A stretch of DNA of 64,000 bases, from NCBI GenBank assembly GCA_006937955.1, contig SSNP01000151.1, positions 491,270-555,269 on the forward strand. The letters run 5' to 3'. The notes under the pieces are model-generated. The model was not told the DNA's origin. It made no database searches and was given only the letters and a program-made list of their open reading frames with translations. The DNA comes from Pachypanchax playfairii (taxonomy: Eukaryota; Chordata; Actinopteri; Cyprinodontiformes; Aplocheilidae). Both the position numbers and the translations under genes were made by a program. Below, in pieces: positions 43,057 through 54,140 of this stretch. The stretch's first letter is position 1. Every line of letters begins with the position of its first letter.

Positions 43057-43732
43057 TAGCTACGTTTACATGCGCCAAATTTCCCCAATCTGATTAAAAT
43101 CTTGGTCGATCAGAATTCCCAAATCCCTGTTTACATGGACACTAACTGAAATGATCTGATCATGCCATGAGTACACATGCACCAAGCACTCAATCAGGTT
43201 AAATGAGTTGAGCATGCGCACAGCGAGTTGTCTTTCCGGGGGAAGAAAAAAAAAAAACAAACTCTGTCCTTTCACGTCTTTCCTGCCCCATCGTGTGCTC
43301 GAGCTGACTCACGTTATCCCCTATATGGACCTTCTGCAGGTGATTACCGTTATGTTTGGGTTTTTACTGGTCGCATTAACCAAGTTAGAGACTGAATACA
43401 TATTGCTACTGCTCCTCCACCACAGGAGAGGAGAGCAGGATGACAGGATGACTGCACCAGCAGACCACTTCTGTTTACCTCCCACCATGTTTTCTACTTG
43501 GGTCTGCGAAAGCGGAAAGACGTCACGCTGAAGTTGTACGCATGCACATTGGGCTTTTTTCACCCCTTCATTCAGAATGGGTGTGTACATGCACGTCTAT
43601 CCGAATGAAGATCGGACAAAACCACCCCTCTCGATCGGAAGTAAATTTCATTCTGATCAGGCTGCATCGGATCAAAACATTCTGATTGACATGTTTACAT
43701 GACGTATTTTTGTTCTGATTGGGCGTTTATTC
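43057..43732. mobile_element. TAGCTA element, second locus, truncated by the N
   Basis: The left end is CAGTAGCTACGTTTACATG. It runs to the N at 43733, about 30 bp short of the right end. The small ORF is at 43325, with MDLLQVITVMFGFLLVAL. The start differs from the first locus by a 3-bp insertion (QV). Confidence 0.75.
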
Positions 43733-44269
43733 NGTACATACACACAGACATTATTGTTTTGTCTCATGACATGGCATAATCAATATCACATCAATAATAT
43801 TGGTGGCATCATTAGTTTTGCTACACAGTCTACAGATTGTTTGACATAACTTACAGTCATATACATAGACTAAACTGGTGACTTTAAAAAAAACCATTTT
43901 GATAGATTACTCTGCCAGAAAATTTGAAAAATTGGGAAAATTCTAATGATAACATTGACTTTGAATAAGTTAGGTTTGTAGTAGTTGTAATAAATTGTTG
44001 TAACATTGCTACAAGATTAGTCTAAATTTCCAATACACTGATAATAAATTCACTAAAACCCTCTTAAAATATATGCTACAAGTTATCTTTTAGTAGATAA
44101 CACTAATAACTTACTTGTGAAATGTCACATTTTTAGTTTTTTTATATTGATTGGTGCAATTATACACAGCTGTGAGCCGGCATTTCGCCTTTTTCAAAAT
44201 GGCAGCCTACTTCGGCCACTTTCTGCAATGGGATGTCCCCTCTATTAATATAAACTCATTGGTCTACCC

Positions 44270-44482
44270 CAGGGGTGTCCAACTCCAGGCCTCAAGGGCC
44301 AACATCCAGCATGTTTTAGATGTTCCTCTGCTTCAACACACCTGATGCAGATGAATGGGTCGTTAACAGGCTTCTGCTGGACTTGCTGAGATGTTGCAGA
44401 TTGGAATCAGGTGTGTTGAAGCAGGAAAACATCTAAAACATGCAGGATAGTGGCCCTCGAGGCCTGACTTTGGGCACCCCTG
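44270..44482. mobile_element. hAT MITE, 213 bp, with an empty site in the other copy
   Basis: It begins CAGGGGTGTCCAACTCCAG and ends TTTGGGCACCCCTG, with long inverted arms. A perfect 8-bp duplication GTCTACCC flanks it (44262-44269 and 44483-44490). In segment C copy 1 the same place (41807-41814) has a single GTCTACCC and no insertion. Confidence 0.97.
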
Positions 44483-45119
44483 GTCTACCCAGTCAGAGCA
44501 AGGGCAACCAACTGTTTTTAGCTAAAGCATCCCATACTTTGTTCTAAAATAGTTTGCCCCATATTCAAAATCTATTTTCCATGTTTTGACTTCTACTTAC
44601 AATCCAGTGACCACAAGATGACACTATTATAGATTTTATACTTGATGTGCACACAACTGCATCAGCAGTACTCGTTCAGCTCCATGATGTAATGCACCTG
44701 CTAGAGAAGCTGCTATTCAGATTGTCTACTGAGTATTATTAAAAGTTGTGAGTGGCAAGATCAAATTCTTTTGTATGGAGGATTTTCTCTCTAATGATGA
44801 CCATGAAGTGGTCAGGCTTAAAGAGACCATTTCATACATAATCATGACAACCCAAAATGGTGCCCGCTGCTCTGCCAGCTATTGGCTGGTCGATGTAAAC
44901 AAAATGCCAATGTCGTGCTCATCAAAATTAATATTTTATAATATTTTACTTCAAGTATAATTTTTAAAGGGAATAGTGTATTTTCATTCTACAACCCTCT
45001 AAACACCCTGTGGAGGCATTATTTCTGTTTTAAATATTGCTTTTTATTAAAATATTAAATATCTCACCTTTAATTCTGGTTGTGGGAAAAAACTAATGGC
45101 TTTTTTGAACAATTTAGAT

Positions 45120-45345
45120 CAGGCATCTCCAACCCTGGTCCTCGAGAGCTACTGTCCAGAATGTTTTAGATGCATCCCTGCTCCAACACAGCTGAATCAA
45201 ATGAATGACTCATTAGCAGGCCTTTGCTAAACTTGATGGCTTGCTGAAGAGGTAAGTCAGTTAATTGATTCAGCTGTGTTGGAGCAGGGATGCATCTAAA
45301 ACATTCTGGACAGTAGCTCTTGAGGACCAGGGTTGGAGATGCCTG
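45120..45345. mobile_element. hAT MITE, allele of the 42446 element
   Basis: It has the same 226-bp hairpin element and the same flanks as 42446-42671, with very few substitutions. Confidence 0.88.
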
Positions 45346-45729
45346 ATTCAGATGAAGGAAAAACAAAGAAAAGGTTGTCTGTTTTCCCCCTCAGTTTTTT
45401 TTCTCACTGAGAATGTCCTCTTTATTTATATATTCGTCCATGTTGCTTCATGTTCTAGATTTTGATGAGTTATAGATTAAATAGAATGCTTTCTTCTGAT
45501 CATTTTAATGTAAAAAAATAAGATAATTAATATGATAATTAATCTCAAAATTACATTTCTGAGTTTTTCTGCATTCAAATCACCGTGATTCAGTAACAGA
45601 TGCAAAAATTAGTCTATAAAAAGACTGCATTTGTTACGTAGAAAAGGCACTGGGCGAGCCACAAGCTCCTGCTCTGCTAGCTGTAAGCTAGCAGTAGTGC
45701 TAACATAAAGAAAAGTCTCTCAGCAACAA

Positions 45730-46439
45730 TAGCTATGTTTACATGCGCCAAATTTCCCCAATCTGATTAAAATCTTGGTTGATCGGAATTCCCAAATCCC
45801 TGTTTACATGGACACTAACTGAAATGATCTGATCATGCCATGAGTACACATGCACCAAGCACTCAATCAGGTTAAATGAGTTGAGCATGCGCACAGCGAG
45901 TTGTCTTTCCGGGGGAAGAAAAAAAAACAAACAAACTCCGTCCTTTCTGCACGTCTTTCCTGCCCCATCGTGTGCTCGAGCTGACTCACGTTTTCCCCAA
46001 TATGGACCTTCTGCAGGTGATTACCGTTATGTTTGGGTTTTTACTGGTCGCATTAACCAAGCTAGCGGCTGAATACATATTGCTACTGCTCCTCCGCCAC
46101 AGGAGAGGAGAGCAGGATGACAGGATGACTGCACCAGCAGACTACTTCTGTTTACCTCCCGCTATGTTTTCTACTTGGGTCCACGAAAGCGGAAAGACGT
46201 CACGCTGAAGTTGTACGCATGCGCAGTGGGCTTTTTTCACCCTTTCTTTCCTAATGGGCGTGTACATGCACGTCTATCCGAATGAAGATCGGACAAAACC
46301 ACCCCTCTCGATCGGAAGTAAATTTCATTCTGATCAGGCTGCATCGGATCAAAACATTCTGATTGACATGTTTACATGACGTATTTTTGTTCTGATTGGG
46401 CGTTTATTCCGATTAAATGTGCCCATGTAAACGTAGCTA
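45730..46439. mobile_element. TAGCTA element, second locus, complete allele
   Basis: The ends are TAGCTATGTTTACATG and CATGTAAACGTAGCTA, with CTG following on the right. It is the complete form of the copy cut at 43733. The ORF at 46002 has the same MDLLQVITVMFGFLLVAL start. Confidence 0.78.
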
Positions 46440-48469
46440 CTGAGTAGCAGGAGAATCCTCCACACCAACAGTTCTGCCCACAGCACAGAGGCGAATTGCT
46501 AATGAACTACTGCTGCTATGCAGAAACTATGTCCTAGAAAACGGCACAGGTTTTGTGATTTTGGGCAAAAATGCCATAATCATAATTTAAAGACCACTGA
46601 GATGCTTTAAAATAACTCAAAAGATGATTGGAGTGGGTCTTTAAGCACTTCTAAACAAATGTGCAAGAATGACAAGCCACATATCATATTTGGGATTGTA
46701 AATATGTGTGTGTCTGCGTGTGTGTACAACAAAAAATAAATCAGTTAATGAATGGCATTGTCATTCCAACAAGGTCAGAGTTAGATGTTAGTTTGTAATC
46801 CTCTGAACTGTCACAGAACGGCCAAATGATGCATCAGGAGAACGATTCAGCCTGCATGTCTCTGGAGGGACAGAACACATAAGTGATATTAATGGAAACC
46901 ATTAGAAAAGTCTTACGTGAAAACACGAGCCTTGGGTGCAGCAGCTGTGACTGGCATTGAACGGACCGGCCATCACGTTTCAGCCAGGCACAGGCAGAGA
47001 TGAGACGGGGTGCTAAATGAGGACAACAAATTCTTGTGCCACATGAAATGTCGCCTCTCCGCTTTGCCAGGATGACCTCTGTGACCAATTATTGGGGAGG
47101 CTAACATTTTGGCTGACATATCTATTCGAATGGATGTGATGAGTTTTGTTTTTTTTTTTGTTTCGTTCACTGACACAGGAGATCACACGCCTATTATCAC
47201 CACAATGGTCATGTACGCAAGCTTATGTAAATGCCTCCTCACGCAGTAGTGACTGTCAGGCCGCCACATATTAGCTTTGTGCTCAGAAGAATGGAGAGAG
47301 TAGAGAGAATAGGAGGGATAAATCCAGGGTTGCTGGGATATCACTGCCTGAGCTGTAAGGGCTATGCACAAAGATAACAAAGCCTTTCTTCCAGTGCTGT
47401 GTAATCATATTTAATTAGTTCATCTGGATTGATTGGGGGCTGCATTGTGGCACCAAGGATGTTACGCGGTAGCTCTAAGGGCAGTCTGACATCTAAAACA
47501 TCAAAGAATTTCACATTTGTGGTCAGAGCATTAGGAGATACTGAGGCTCTGAACCGATAATGAACTACAGAAAATGCATTGAATTTTTTTTTTCTTCCTC
47601 ATCTTGATGAAATGTTAAATCTGAGCGAGCACTCAATGTCAAGCAGGTCTTCCTCTCCATCCTTCCTGTTCGCATGGTTTGCCCGTCCACTTTTACCAAA
47701 CTAAGAGCACCTTGTGGACTGAAGTGGGGCGAATCTCCAGGCCTGAGGCTTAGAAAAGAAATGGGAAAATGGCAGCCCTGGTGCTTGGTGGTCTGAGCAA
47801 ATAATACAGCTGCTCTAACCGACTCCCTCAGGAAATGCCCCTCAATTAGGCCTCTTCATATTCATCTTGGCTAGCACCTGAAGGGAAAGGGCTCCTGTAG
47901 GGGTTTTGGAGCCTCTGGCAGAGATCTTTATCTGCAGAGCCATTCTGTGCCTCCAATTGTATTGGCTGGTGATATCCTCGACTGCCTGTTTTATTGTTTC
48001 TTCATCGGACCTCTTCATCAAACTCCAATTAGCCGCATGCATGGTGAAGGACGAGATAAAATTCATTTGTTTGGGTGGTGTGCACGCCACGAGTGTGGCA
48101 AATGTGTGCATGTCCTTCTGAAGCAAGTGTGTGTGTGTGAGCATGTATTCGGTGTATTTGTATTGAAGTTGTGAGTGTCTACTGAGTTTGAATGGAACCA
48201 TAACACAAATACACTGCATTACCTTGTGGTTATATTCAGAATCCCACACTTTGCATTATTTGAGCCTTATTCTCAGTGAAACCTCCAGCTGTTCCTGAAT
48301 ATGTAGAAAGCTGAATGTCATGTCTGTGTGTCTGCAACATTTAAAGCCATCTCTCCGGGCTGCCTCCTTTTTTATAAATGTGTTGGGGTTTTGGGCAGTT
48401 CAGTTGGATTTCTTTTCCTTGCTTTCTCTTTTTTCTTCTCTGTTTTTCCCTTTTCTCTTTCCCTTGCAG
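46440..48469. other. Unique-looking, no gene seen
   Basis: This is the longest stretch without recognised transposons. Around 47370-47460, AGATAACAAAGCC, CATATTTAATTAGTTCATC and GATTGATTG form a cluster of homeodomain and TALE-type sites, so this is a candidate conserved non-coding element. Evidence is composition only. Confidence 0.3.
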
Positions 48470-48579
48470 GTGATTCTGACCTGGCTCTGCTCCCCAAAGC
48501 CCCGCCCACTGGCAGAGTCTCTTGCTGCTACTGTTATTGCATCAAGAAACATTTCAGCCAAGCAGCTTCCTATACTTGA
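48470..48579 (+). CDS. Candidate terminal exon of an unidentified gene
   Basis: A long pyrimidine tract (about 48418-48466) ends in TTGCAG, a strong acceptor. The following frame reads GDSDLALLPKAPPTGR then VSCCYCYCIKKHFSQAAS and YT before a TGA at 48577, with the first codon split after one base. The Cys-rich CCYCYC patch could be palmitoylated, but I do not recognise the protein. A possible 3' untranslated region follows, with AATAAA at 48937-48942. No partner exon was found in the window. An alternative is that the 48.7-48.95 kb part is LTR-like and the acceptor is fortuitous. Confidence 0.25.
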
Positions 48580-48936
48580 CGCCATACTGTTAAATTCACA
48601 TTGATCCTTTTGGTGCGACTAGCAACACCATCATTGATGATCCTTGTCAGCTGAGTTTTGAAGAAAATTACTTGACATGACTTGTGGTGGAACTGACAAG
48701 AAAATCAGCCCAGAAAGGCTCTGCCTCATCTGCTTTCCACTGGACTCACCTGTGCCTCTCTTCCTCCTCCTCGGCTCCTTTGATTTTCTCTAAAACCTGC
48801 AAACAAACACCCGTCAGTAACAAACTCAAACTGTGATTAACAACTTCTCACTTTTCTGGGCTAACCTCCTTCTACTCTGCCGTCAGATCCAGACTCTCGT
48901 CTCCGCAGTGACGCTCTAACATCTAACATACTTTAC

Positions 48937-48942
48937 AATAAA
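48937..48942 (+). terminator. Possible polyadenylation signal
   Basis: AATAAA followed by a T-rich stretch (CATTTTTTTCTCTCAGTCTC) lies 360 bp after the stop of the candidate exon. It is supportive only if that exon is real. Confidence 0.25.
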
Positions 48943-48965
48943 CATTTTTTTCTCTCAGTCTCTGT

Positions 48966-50858
48966 TTTAGCTTGTTTGGGTCCTATATCTTCTTCTGACA
49001 GTATGATATAAAGTACAGTCCAAGAGCCTGGAGAGAACATGGACAGGAATCAGGTGGAACACTGAAGTGACACGCATATAAGACATCTGTCTGTCTATCA
49101 ATCTTCCTGTCTCTAAGGAGTCCTTTGTATCCAAAGGCCATAAGTCCAACCCTATTTGCCACCTTTCCTTTTGTCAAGTAGCAGCCCCCAATGTTAATGA
49201 CCCTCATGCTGCAATTCCACTTCTTTTGAAAAGTTCAATCCCCTTACACAGTTGGCTAGTTTCTGGCTGTGATAATTGAAGCCCCATCATCTTTGGAGAT
49301 AAGCTAATTTGCCGTCTTTGTACCACTCTGTCCTCTTTCCTTTCATATTATTCGCTCCACCTGCCATACTTGAGGATTCCTTGATTTGCCACAGCCCCAC
49401 CTTGTCCCCCTCATCTGGACAATGCTCACATTTGTGAATCATCATCACTACTGTCCCACACTGCCCTCTGCTGGTCTTGTTAGGTATTACATTGCATCCG
49501 GTGCACACTCCTTACAATAAAAAAGGAATTGCTTTTAATAGTTGATATTGCAGTAACAGTTTTGCTTCTTTTTTTTTCTTCAACTGCAATCTTGAATGCA
49601 TCCATCTCATAAGGTTGCTTGTGTACTCCTTGATCGACTCCTATGTGTGAGGAATGAAAAAGCAATCGTCTGTCAGGGGATTCTCAAGAGGCCAATAGCT
49701 TTGTGATGTACCAGGTGTCATTTGCTTGCTCTGCGGTGTGTCTTATCATCCTGGACTGGCACACTCTTCCTCATATATTCTCAGCAGTTTCGTGCGCTGA
49801 TGTGCATGTGCTGGCATACTAACTTTGTATAACACTTTCATATCGTAAGCTCTTTAAAATTCAGACTAGTACACAATAAAATATACATTTATTTGTATTT
49901 TGCAGATGTTTGCTCCATGCTTCAGAGATCGAGGCCACTCCACTCATTTCTATGTGTCACCATTTTGAGAATGAGTGGCTTAAAATAGCTCGGACCATTT
50001 TGGATTTGGGGGATGTGCTGCAGCTGGCTAAAAGGTTTCTGACAGTGAATATTCAGCCTCCCCGGATGTGCGTGTGTGCACACATTCGGATTTGCTCACA
50101 AAGACAGCACAAATACACAGACACACTTATCCTTACAACTTGGCAGGCCTGCTGTAATGTTGGCCAGAAAACGAAGGCCAGAGAATGACTTTGCTTCTCT
50201 GTGTCAGCAGCAGCTGTCCCCTCAGCACAGAGGTAGCGGACGAAGGAGGGAATGTTTTTATGCTCTGCCTGAGTGCTACTAATAAGAACAGGAAGCTCAG
50301 ATAAAGGGCTCCCTTTCATGCTGCACCCACAGACATAATGAGCCCTGGCATCTGATGGATTACCCAGACTTATTTTGCAAAAGCTGTCTAATTTTTACTT
50401 TCGCCTTCTCTGACCCTCATCTCTCCCAGTCTCTTGAACAAATACTGGTTTTCTTAGTGCCTTAATGCTTTCATCATGTGCATCTGTGCTACGTCTCTCT
50501 TGTTCATTTATTGTTTGATGACAAGTCTGACATAACATCCCGGAGCGACAAATGAAAAACAATGTTAGCACTTGGTGATGATGATACTGGACACAACAAC
50601 TGGCTTTAGTCAAAATCAAAACGACTATCTCAGTTTTTTAGTTCAGTTTCAGCTTGTTTGGTTTATTTGATTAGGATTCAGTTTTTAATTAAATACAACC
50701 ACAGTTCAAAAGACATGATACATGACTAATCAAAAAAGAAAAGACATTGGCTGAAGCATAGGCTTATTTTGCCCTACCTTAAAAAATAACAAAAATTAGC
50801 AAATCAAATTGCAATTCTTGTAAATTCAAACAAAAAGACAATATTATAACTATACACA
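48966..50858. other. No gene seen
   Basis: An acceptor-like TTTTGCAG at about 49898-49905 precedes a 93-residue frame (49910-50188) without any recognised domain. Otherwise the sequence is unique-looking. Confidence 0.4.
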
Positions 50859-51186
50859 CATCCATTTTCTGAACCTGTTTCTTCCTATTCAGGTTTGCAG
50901 GGAGCCGGTGGCCAGCGGTCATTGTGGAGGAGGTGGGGACACCCTGGACAGGTCGCCAGTCCATCAAAGTCCACGCTTAACAACCACTCCCACCTCAGGA
51001 CCATTTAGAGTCACCAATTAACCTCTTACATGTATTTGGACTGTGGGAGGAATCCGGAGTCCCCGGAGAAGATCCATGCATGCACGAGGAAAACATGCAA
51101 ACTCCAGAAGGGCCCCAGCCAAGAATTTAAACCAGGACCTTCTTGCTGCAAGGCAACAGCTCTACCAACCACGCCACCGTGCAGCT
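50859..51186 (-). mobile_element. tRNA-derived SINE, ATGG tail
   Basis: On the minus strand the head reads GCTGCACGGTGGCGTGGTTG, with an A-box-like TGGCGTGGTTGG and a decayed B box GGTTTAAATTC. The body contains TGTTTTCCTCGTGCATGC and GGACAGG-type sequence (GGCGACCTGTCCAGGG) and ends in GAAAATGGATG. It is a full-length but mutated member of a very common teleost SINE. The fragment at 4722 has the same kind of tail. Confidence 0.8.
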
Positions 51187-53159
51187 GCACAATACACTAA
51201 CAAAAACAAAACACAGCAATCCAACCTAACATAATAAAGATGCAACTTGTTATTGTAATTACCTTGTTATTGCTCATTTATTCAATATTTTTGTACTTTT
51301 CTAATACTTTCTTTTTTGAACAATTTCATTGTCATAGCTATTCCAAAATTTTACACCTATAACAGAGACCTGCCTATCTATGTAGTTTCAGCAGGTTTAG
51401 GGATAGGATGAGCATTAAAGGGTTCGGATAAGGTGTTAAAACGGTAGTTAACTCCATTTGAAAAGAAGATAAGGTAGAATATCCTATATTTTGATCCTGT
51501 TGACAGTTGGTTTTACTCTGATTAGCTTTTAGAATGAAATATTCATGAAAGACAGAATCCAAATTTTTAAGAATTTTAGAAGCTTTTTTAGACGATTCAA
51601 TACAATAACATACTGATTAAAAATCTCTCCAAGATTTACAATCTGTACTTACTTATATCCAACATTAGCTCAAATAAAGTACTACTTGATTTTTGTTTTT
51701 AAGATTTATCACACTCTCATCATTTGTTTTTATTTATTTTTTATTTTTATTGCATATTTTTTATTAAGACAACACAAATGTGTCTGGGAAGAAGTGACTC
51801 ATTAGAAAAATAGACACAATTACTGCAACTGTTGCTTTTGCAAAATGTTCTACGCTCAGTTGTTTTGAGTGGGAGTAAACTATAATCTCCAAAGAGGATT
51901 TATACGTTTCATAGAGTAAATGTGGATTAAAAGATGTGAAATTTAGCTGTTCATATTCTGGACAAACTGAGAGGTTTTTCCTGGAGTGAGTGGGCTTTAG
52001 AAATGTTTAAGAATCAGTGAGATCTCTACAGGATCCTGATATCTCTTACAGTGTGTTCAGTGTTCTGAACATTGACAATCTGCTTCAATGGGAGATACTT
52101 TCAGAACAAACCTTAAAGGAAGAGATTCGCTAATATTTTATGTCCTGATTACTGTCTGTGCTTTGTGTGGTAAAGAACGTGAGAAGTGACAGCTCGCTCA
52201 AGCAGCAGCGCCAAAGGTGTTGCACATGTTACAACATCTGTGTACTCCAGTCATTGTGGAGCATGATGCAGTACTAACAAAATACTCTCCCTTTCAACTG
52301 CAGTTTCAGTGCAAAGCTGAAAACTCATGTTGAACCGGCACATCAAAGATCCTTATGTCTGATCACCTTACATGAAAATCAGTCCGTTCAATTTTTTTAA
52401 TGGTCTTGTGAATTTATACTGTGCTAAAGAAAAATCCAGTATTTTTGTCTTCATAATCCTTGTAATATTTTAAAAGGGGCCACAATTAAACATGTGGTCT
52501 TAATGGGCAGCTTTTCAACCACAGCGCTATTCACATTTCACCATCTAACAACTGAAATGCAAAAGTATGTGAATGGTGATCTTTATAGGTTCATACAAAA
52601 GAAACTTGGCTTGATTACCGAAAAGCTTTTGCTTCTCATTCAAAGATTTTTCTCAATTCAAAGAGCTTCTTAGATGAAAAACAAAACATCTTCAAAATCA
52701 AGAAAAAGTCAGCTGTCGTTGTTTGAACCTACTAGGACTACCATGACTGAAAACCTTCACTATCACATGTGAATAAAAACAGTTCTGTGATTCCACTGTA
52801 TGAAGGCACTTGAACACAAAATGAAACAGATATAAAGAACTGGCAGAATTAATATTTGAGTTGATGTGGAAAAAAAAAGACCAGGATTTGAGCTGAAGTG
52901 ATAAATGAACATGAACTAGACTTTGATCTTGGTTTTGAATTTTAAAGTGTAATGTTTCTGGCCAGATCCAAACACTGAATAATTCAAGCTTCAGTTTAAA
53001 GTAGGAGTTTATTACAGAAATATTCAGAGAAAAAGTGGTCCTGCTAGTTTATCAGACGAACTGGATCTGGAGAGGACCGGTGAGGTTGGTTAGGAGCTGA
53101 TATGGATAAGAGCTGGATGTTACAAAAGGATGGGAAATAATTCTTCAGGGAGTCGCTTT
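51187..53159. other. No gene seen
   Basis: The sequence is AT-rich and unique-looking. No frame has recognisable similarity. Confidence 0.5.
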
Positions 53160-53515
53160 AGATGGTTCTAGCTGTGGACAGGAAGGATCTCCTGTAGTAG
53201 TTTGTGTTGCAACAGATCTGAAGACACTCTGTTATTGAGTTACTGTGATGTGAAGAGGATGTTGAGAGTTTCCCATCATGTTCTTCATCCTCTTTTATGC
53301 AAGGAAGTCAAGATACTCCAGATTAATCACAACAGAACACAAAGTCCACCAGTTATTTGTACTCATTTACTCACCCATCTCTGATCCCCCAACAACTGCA
53401 GAGTCATCAGAGTATGGCCGGACTCTGACCTGTACTGAAAGTCTGAAGTGTACAGAGTGAAAAGGAATGGTGATAGTACAGTCCCCTGTGGTGCTCCTGT
53501 GCTGCTGATCACCTG

Positions 53516-53517
<2 letters not shown>
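53160..53517 (-). pseudogene. LINE (Rex1/L2-group) RT fragment
   Basis: The minus-strand frame reads EQVISSTGAPQGTVLSPFLF and TLYTSDFQYRSESGH. GAPQGTVLSPFLFTLYTSDF is the RT motif-4 region of the same LINE group as at 30.7 and 31.4 kb. The catalytic DD part is destroyed (HTLMTLQLLGDQ where FSDDSAVVG-like residues are expected). Downstream, the GGTTCTAGCTGTGGACAGG text matches the 30.7 kb LINE, so the C-terminal part is also present in decayed form. Confidence 0.8.

Positions 53518-53549
<32 letters not shown>
53518..53549. repeat. (CA)n microsatellite
   Basis: An uninterrupted CA run of about 16 units lies at the border between the LINE fragment and the telomere-like repeat. Confidence 0.97.
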
Positions 53550-53550
<1 letters not shown>

Positions 53551-53837
53551 GTGTGTTTTGGTATCCTTATGGGGACCGTCCATTGACTTCCATTGATTTT
53601 AGTAACTAGATTTATACCTAACCCAAACCCTTTTCCTAACCTTAACCATTACTGATCTATAACTAACCCTAAGACTAACTAAAACTCTATTCACACCATA
53701 CCTATAAACCTAACCCCTAACCCTAAAAAGGGGATTCCCCCCCATGGGGACCAGGCTTCGGTCCCCACAAGAACCCCCGGACCCCAGAAAGATAGTAAAA
53801 GTCAGGAAACGGGTCCCCAGGAGGTCAGAAATACAAA
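53550..53837. repeat. Dispersed element with telomere-like CCTAAC core
   Basis: The outer parts, GTGTTTTGGTATCCTTATGG with GGGGACCGTCC and CCATGGGGACC with GGTCCCCACAAG, are inverted. The centre (53617-53733) is a string of degenerate CTAACC/CCTAACCCTAA units. I know this as a frequent teleost element and not as a true telomere. It ends at the 10-N gap. Confidence 0.7.
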
Positions 53838-53847
53838 NNNNNNNNNN
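53838..53847. other. Assembly gap, 10 N
   Basis: It lies between the telomere-like element and the hAT remnant. The left terminus of that hAT is probably lost here. Confidence 1.
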
Positions 53848-53956
53848 CTTTCTCAGCCGAGTCACGCCATTTGCTAGTTTGCATCAGAGTGAGATTTAGG
53901 CAGCGTGTTGGTTTGTTTAGCCTCCTCCCTTTACTAAAGCCACTACGTGAAAAAGC

Positions 53957-54103
53957 ATGACTTCTGAAAACGAGAAAGAAAAGTTGGTTCATCCAAAAAA
54001 CTCCACCTCCGTTTTAAGGAATTGGTTTGGGTTCTCTCATAGCGACACGTTGCAAACAAACGTAATTTGCAAAGTTTGCTACGAGGAGGTTTACACGTTG
54101 TAA
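53957..54103 (+). pseudogene. BED zinc-finger N-terminus of a ZBED1-like hAT transposase
   Basis: The frame reads MTSENEKEKLVHPKNSTSVL, RNWFGFSHSDTLQTN and VICKVCYEEVYTL, then a stop. The aromatic residues (NWFGF) and the CxxC (ICKVC) of the BED finger are kept. The His part is lost after the premature stop. A later piece (about 55075-55260), beyond the LTR, encodes TFHLTKDMVPIQTVENERFR and KYFSNTAIPKLYSDCREKVE with two stops between. This is the conserved segment before the catalytic domain. Confidence 0.8.
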
Positions 54104-54140
54104 AGTCAGAAGACAAGGAGACCGACAGCCGCTCCGACAG

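Larger units (their letters stand above)
41279..43732. repeat. Segment C, first copy (2.45 kb)
   Basis: It starts at about GTACATACACACAGAC and ends at the N (43733). The same sequence starts again right after the N and runs to 46409. The left contig therefore ends inside sequence that the right contig begins with, an end-to-end overlap that was not merged. Confidence 0.93.
43734..46409. repeat. Segment C, second copy (2.68 kb)
   Basis: It is collinear with 41279-43732, with about 1-2% substitutions, small indels in A runs, and one 221-bp insertion (the MITE at 44270 plus its duplication). Confidence 0.93.

Noticed and set aside
51110..51186. tRNA gene on the minus strand
   Set aside because: It is a SINE head with a decayed B box, joined to a SINE body and an ATGG tail.
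53617..53733. Chromosome end or subtelomere
   Set aside because: The CCTAAC units are degenerate and enclosed by inverted flanks typical of a dispersed element, with ordinary sequence on both sides.
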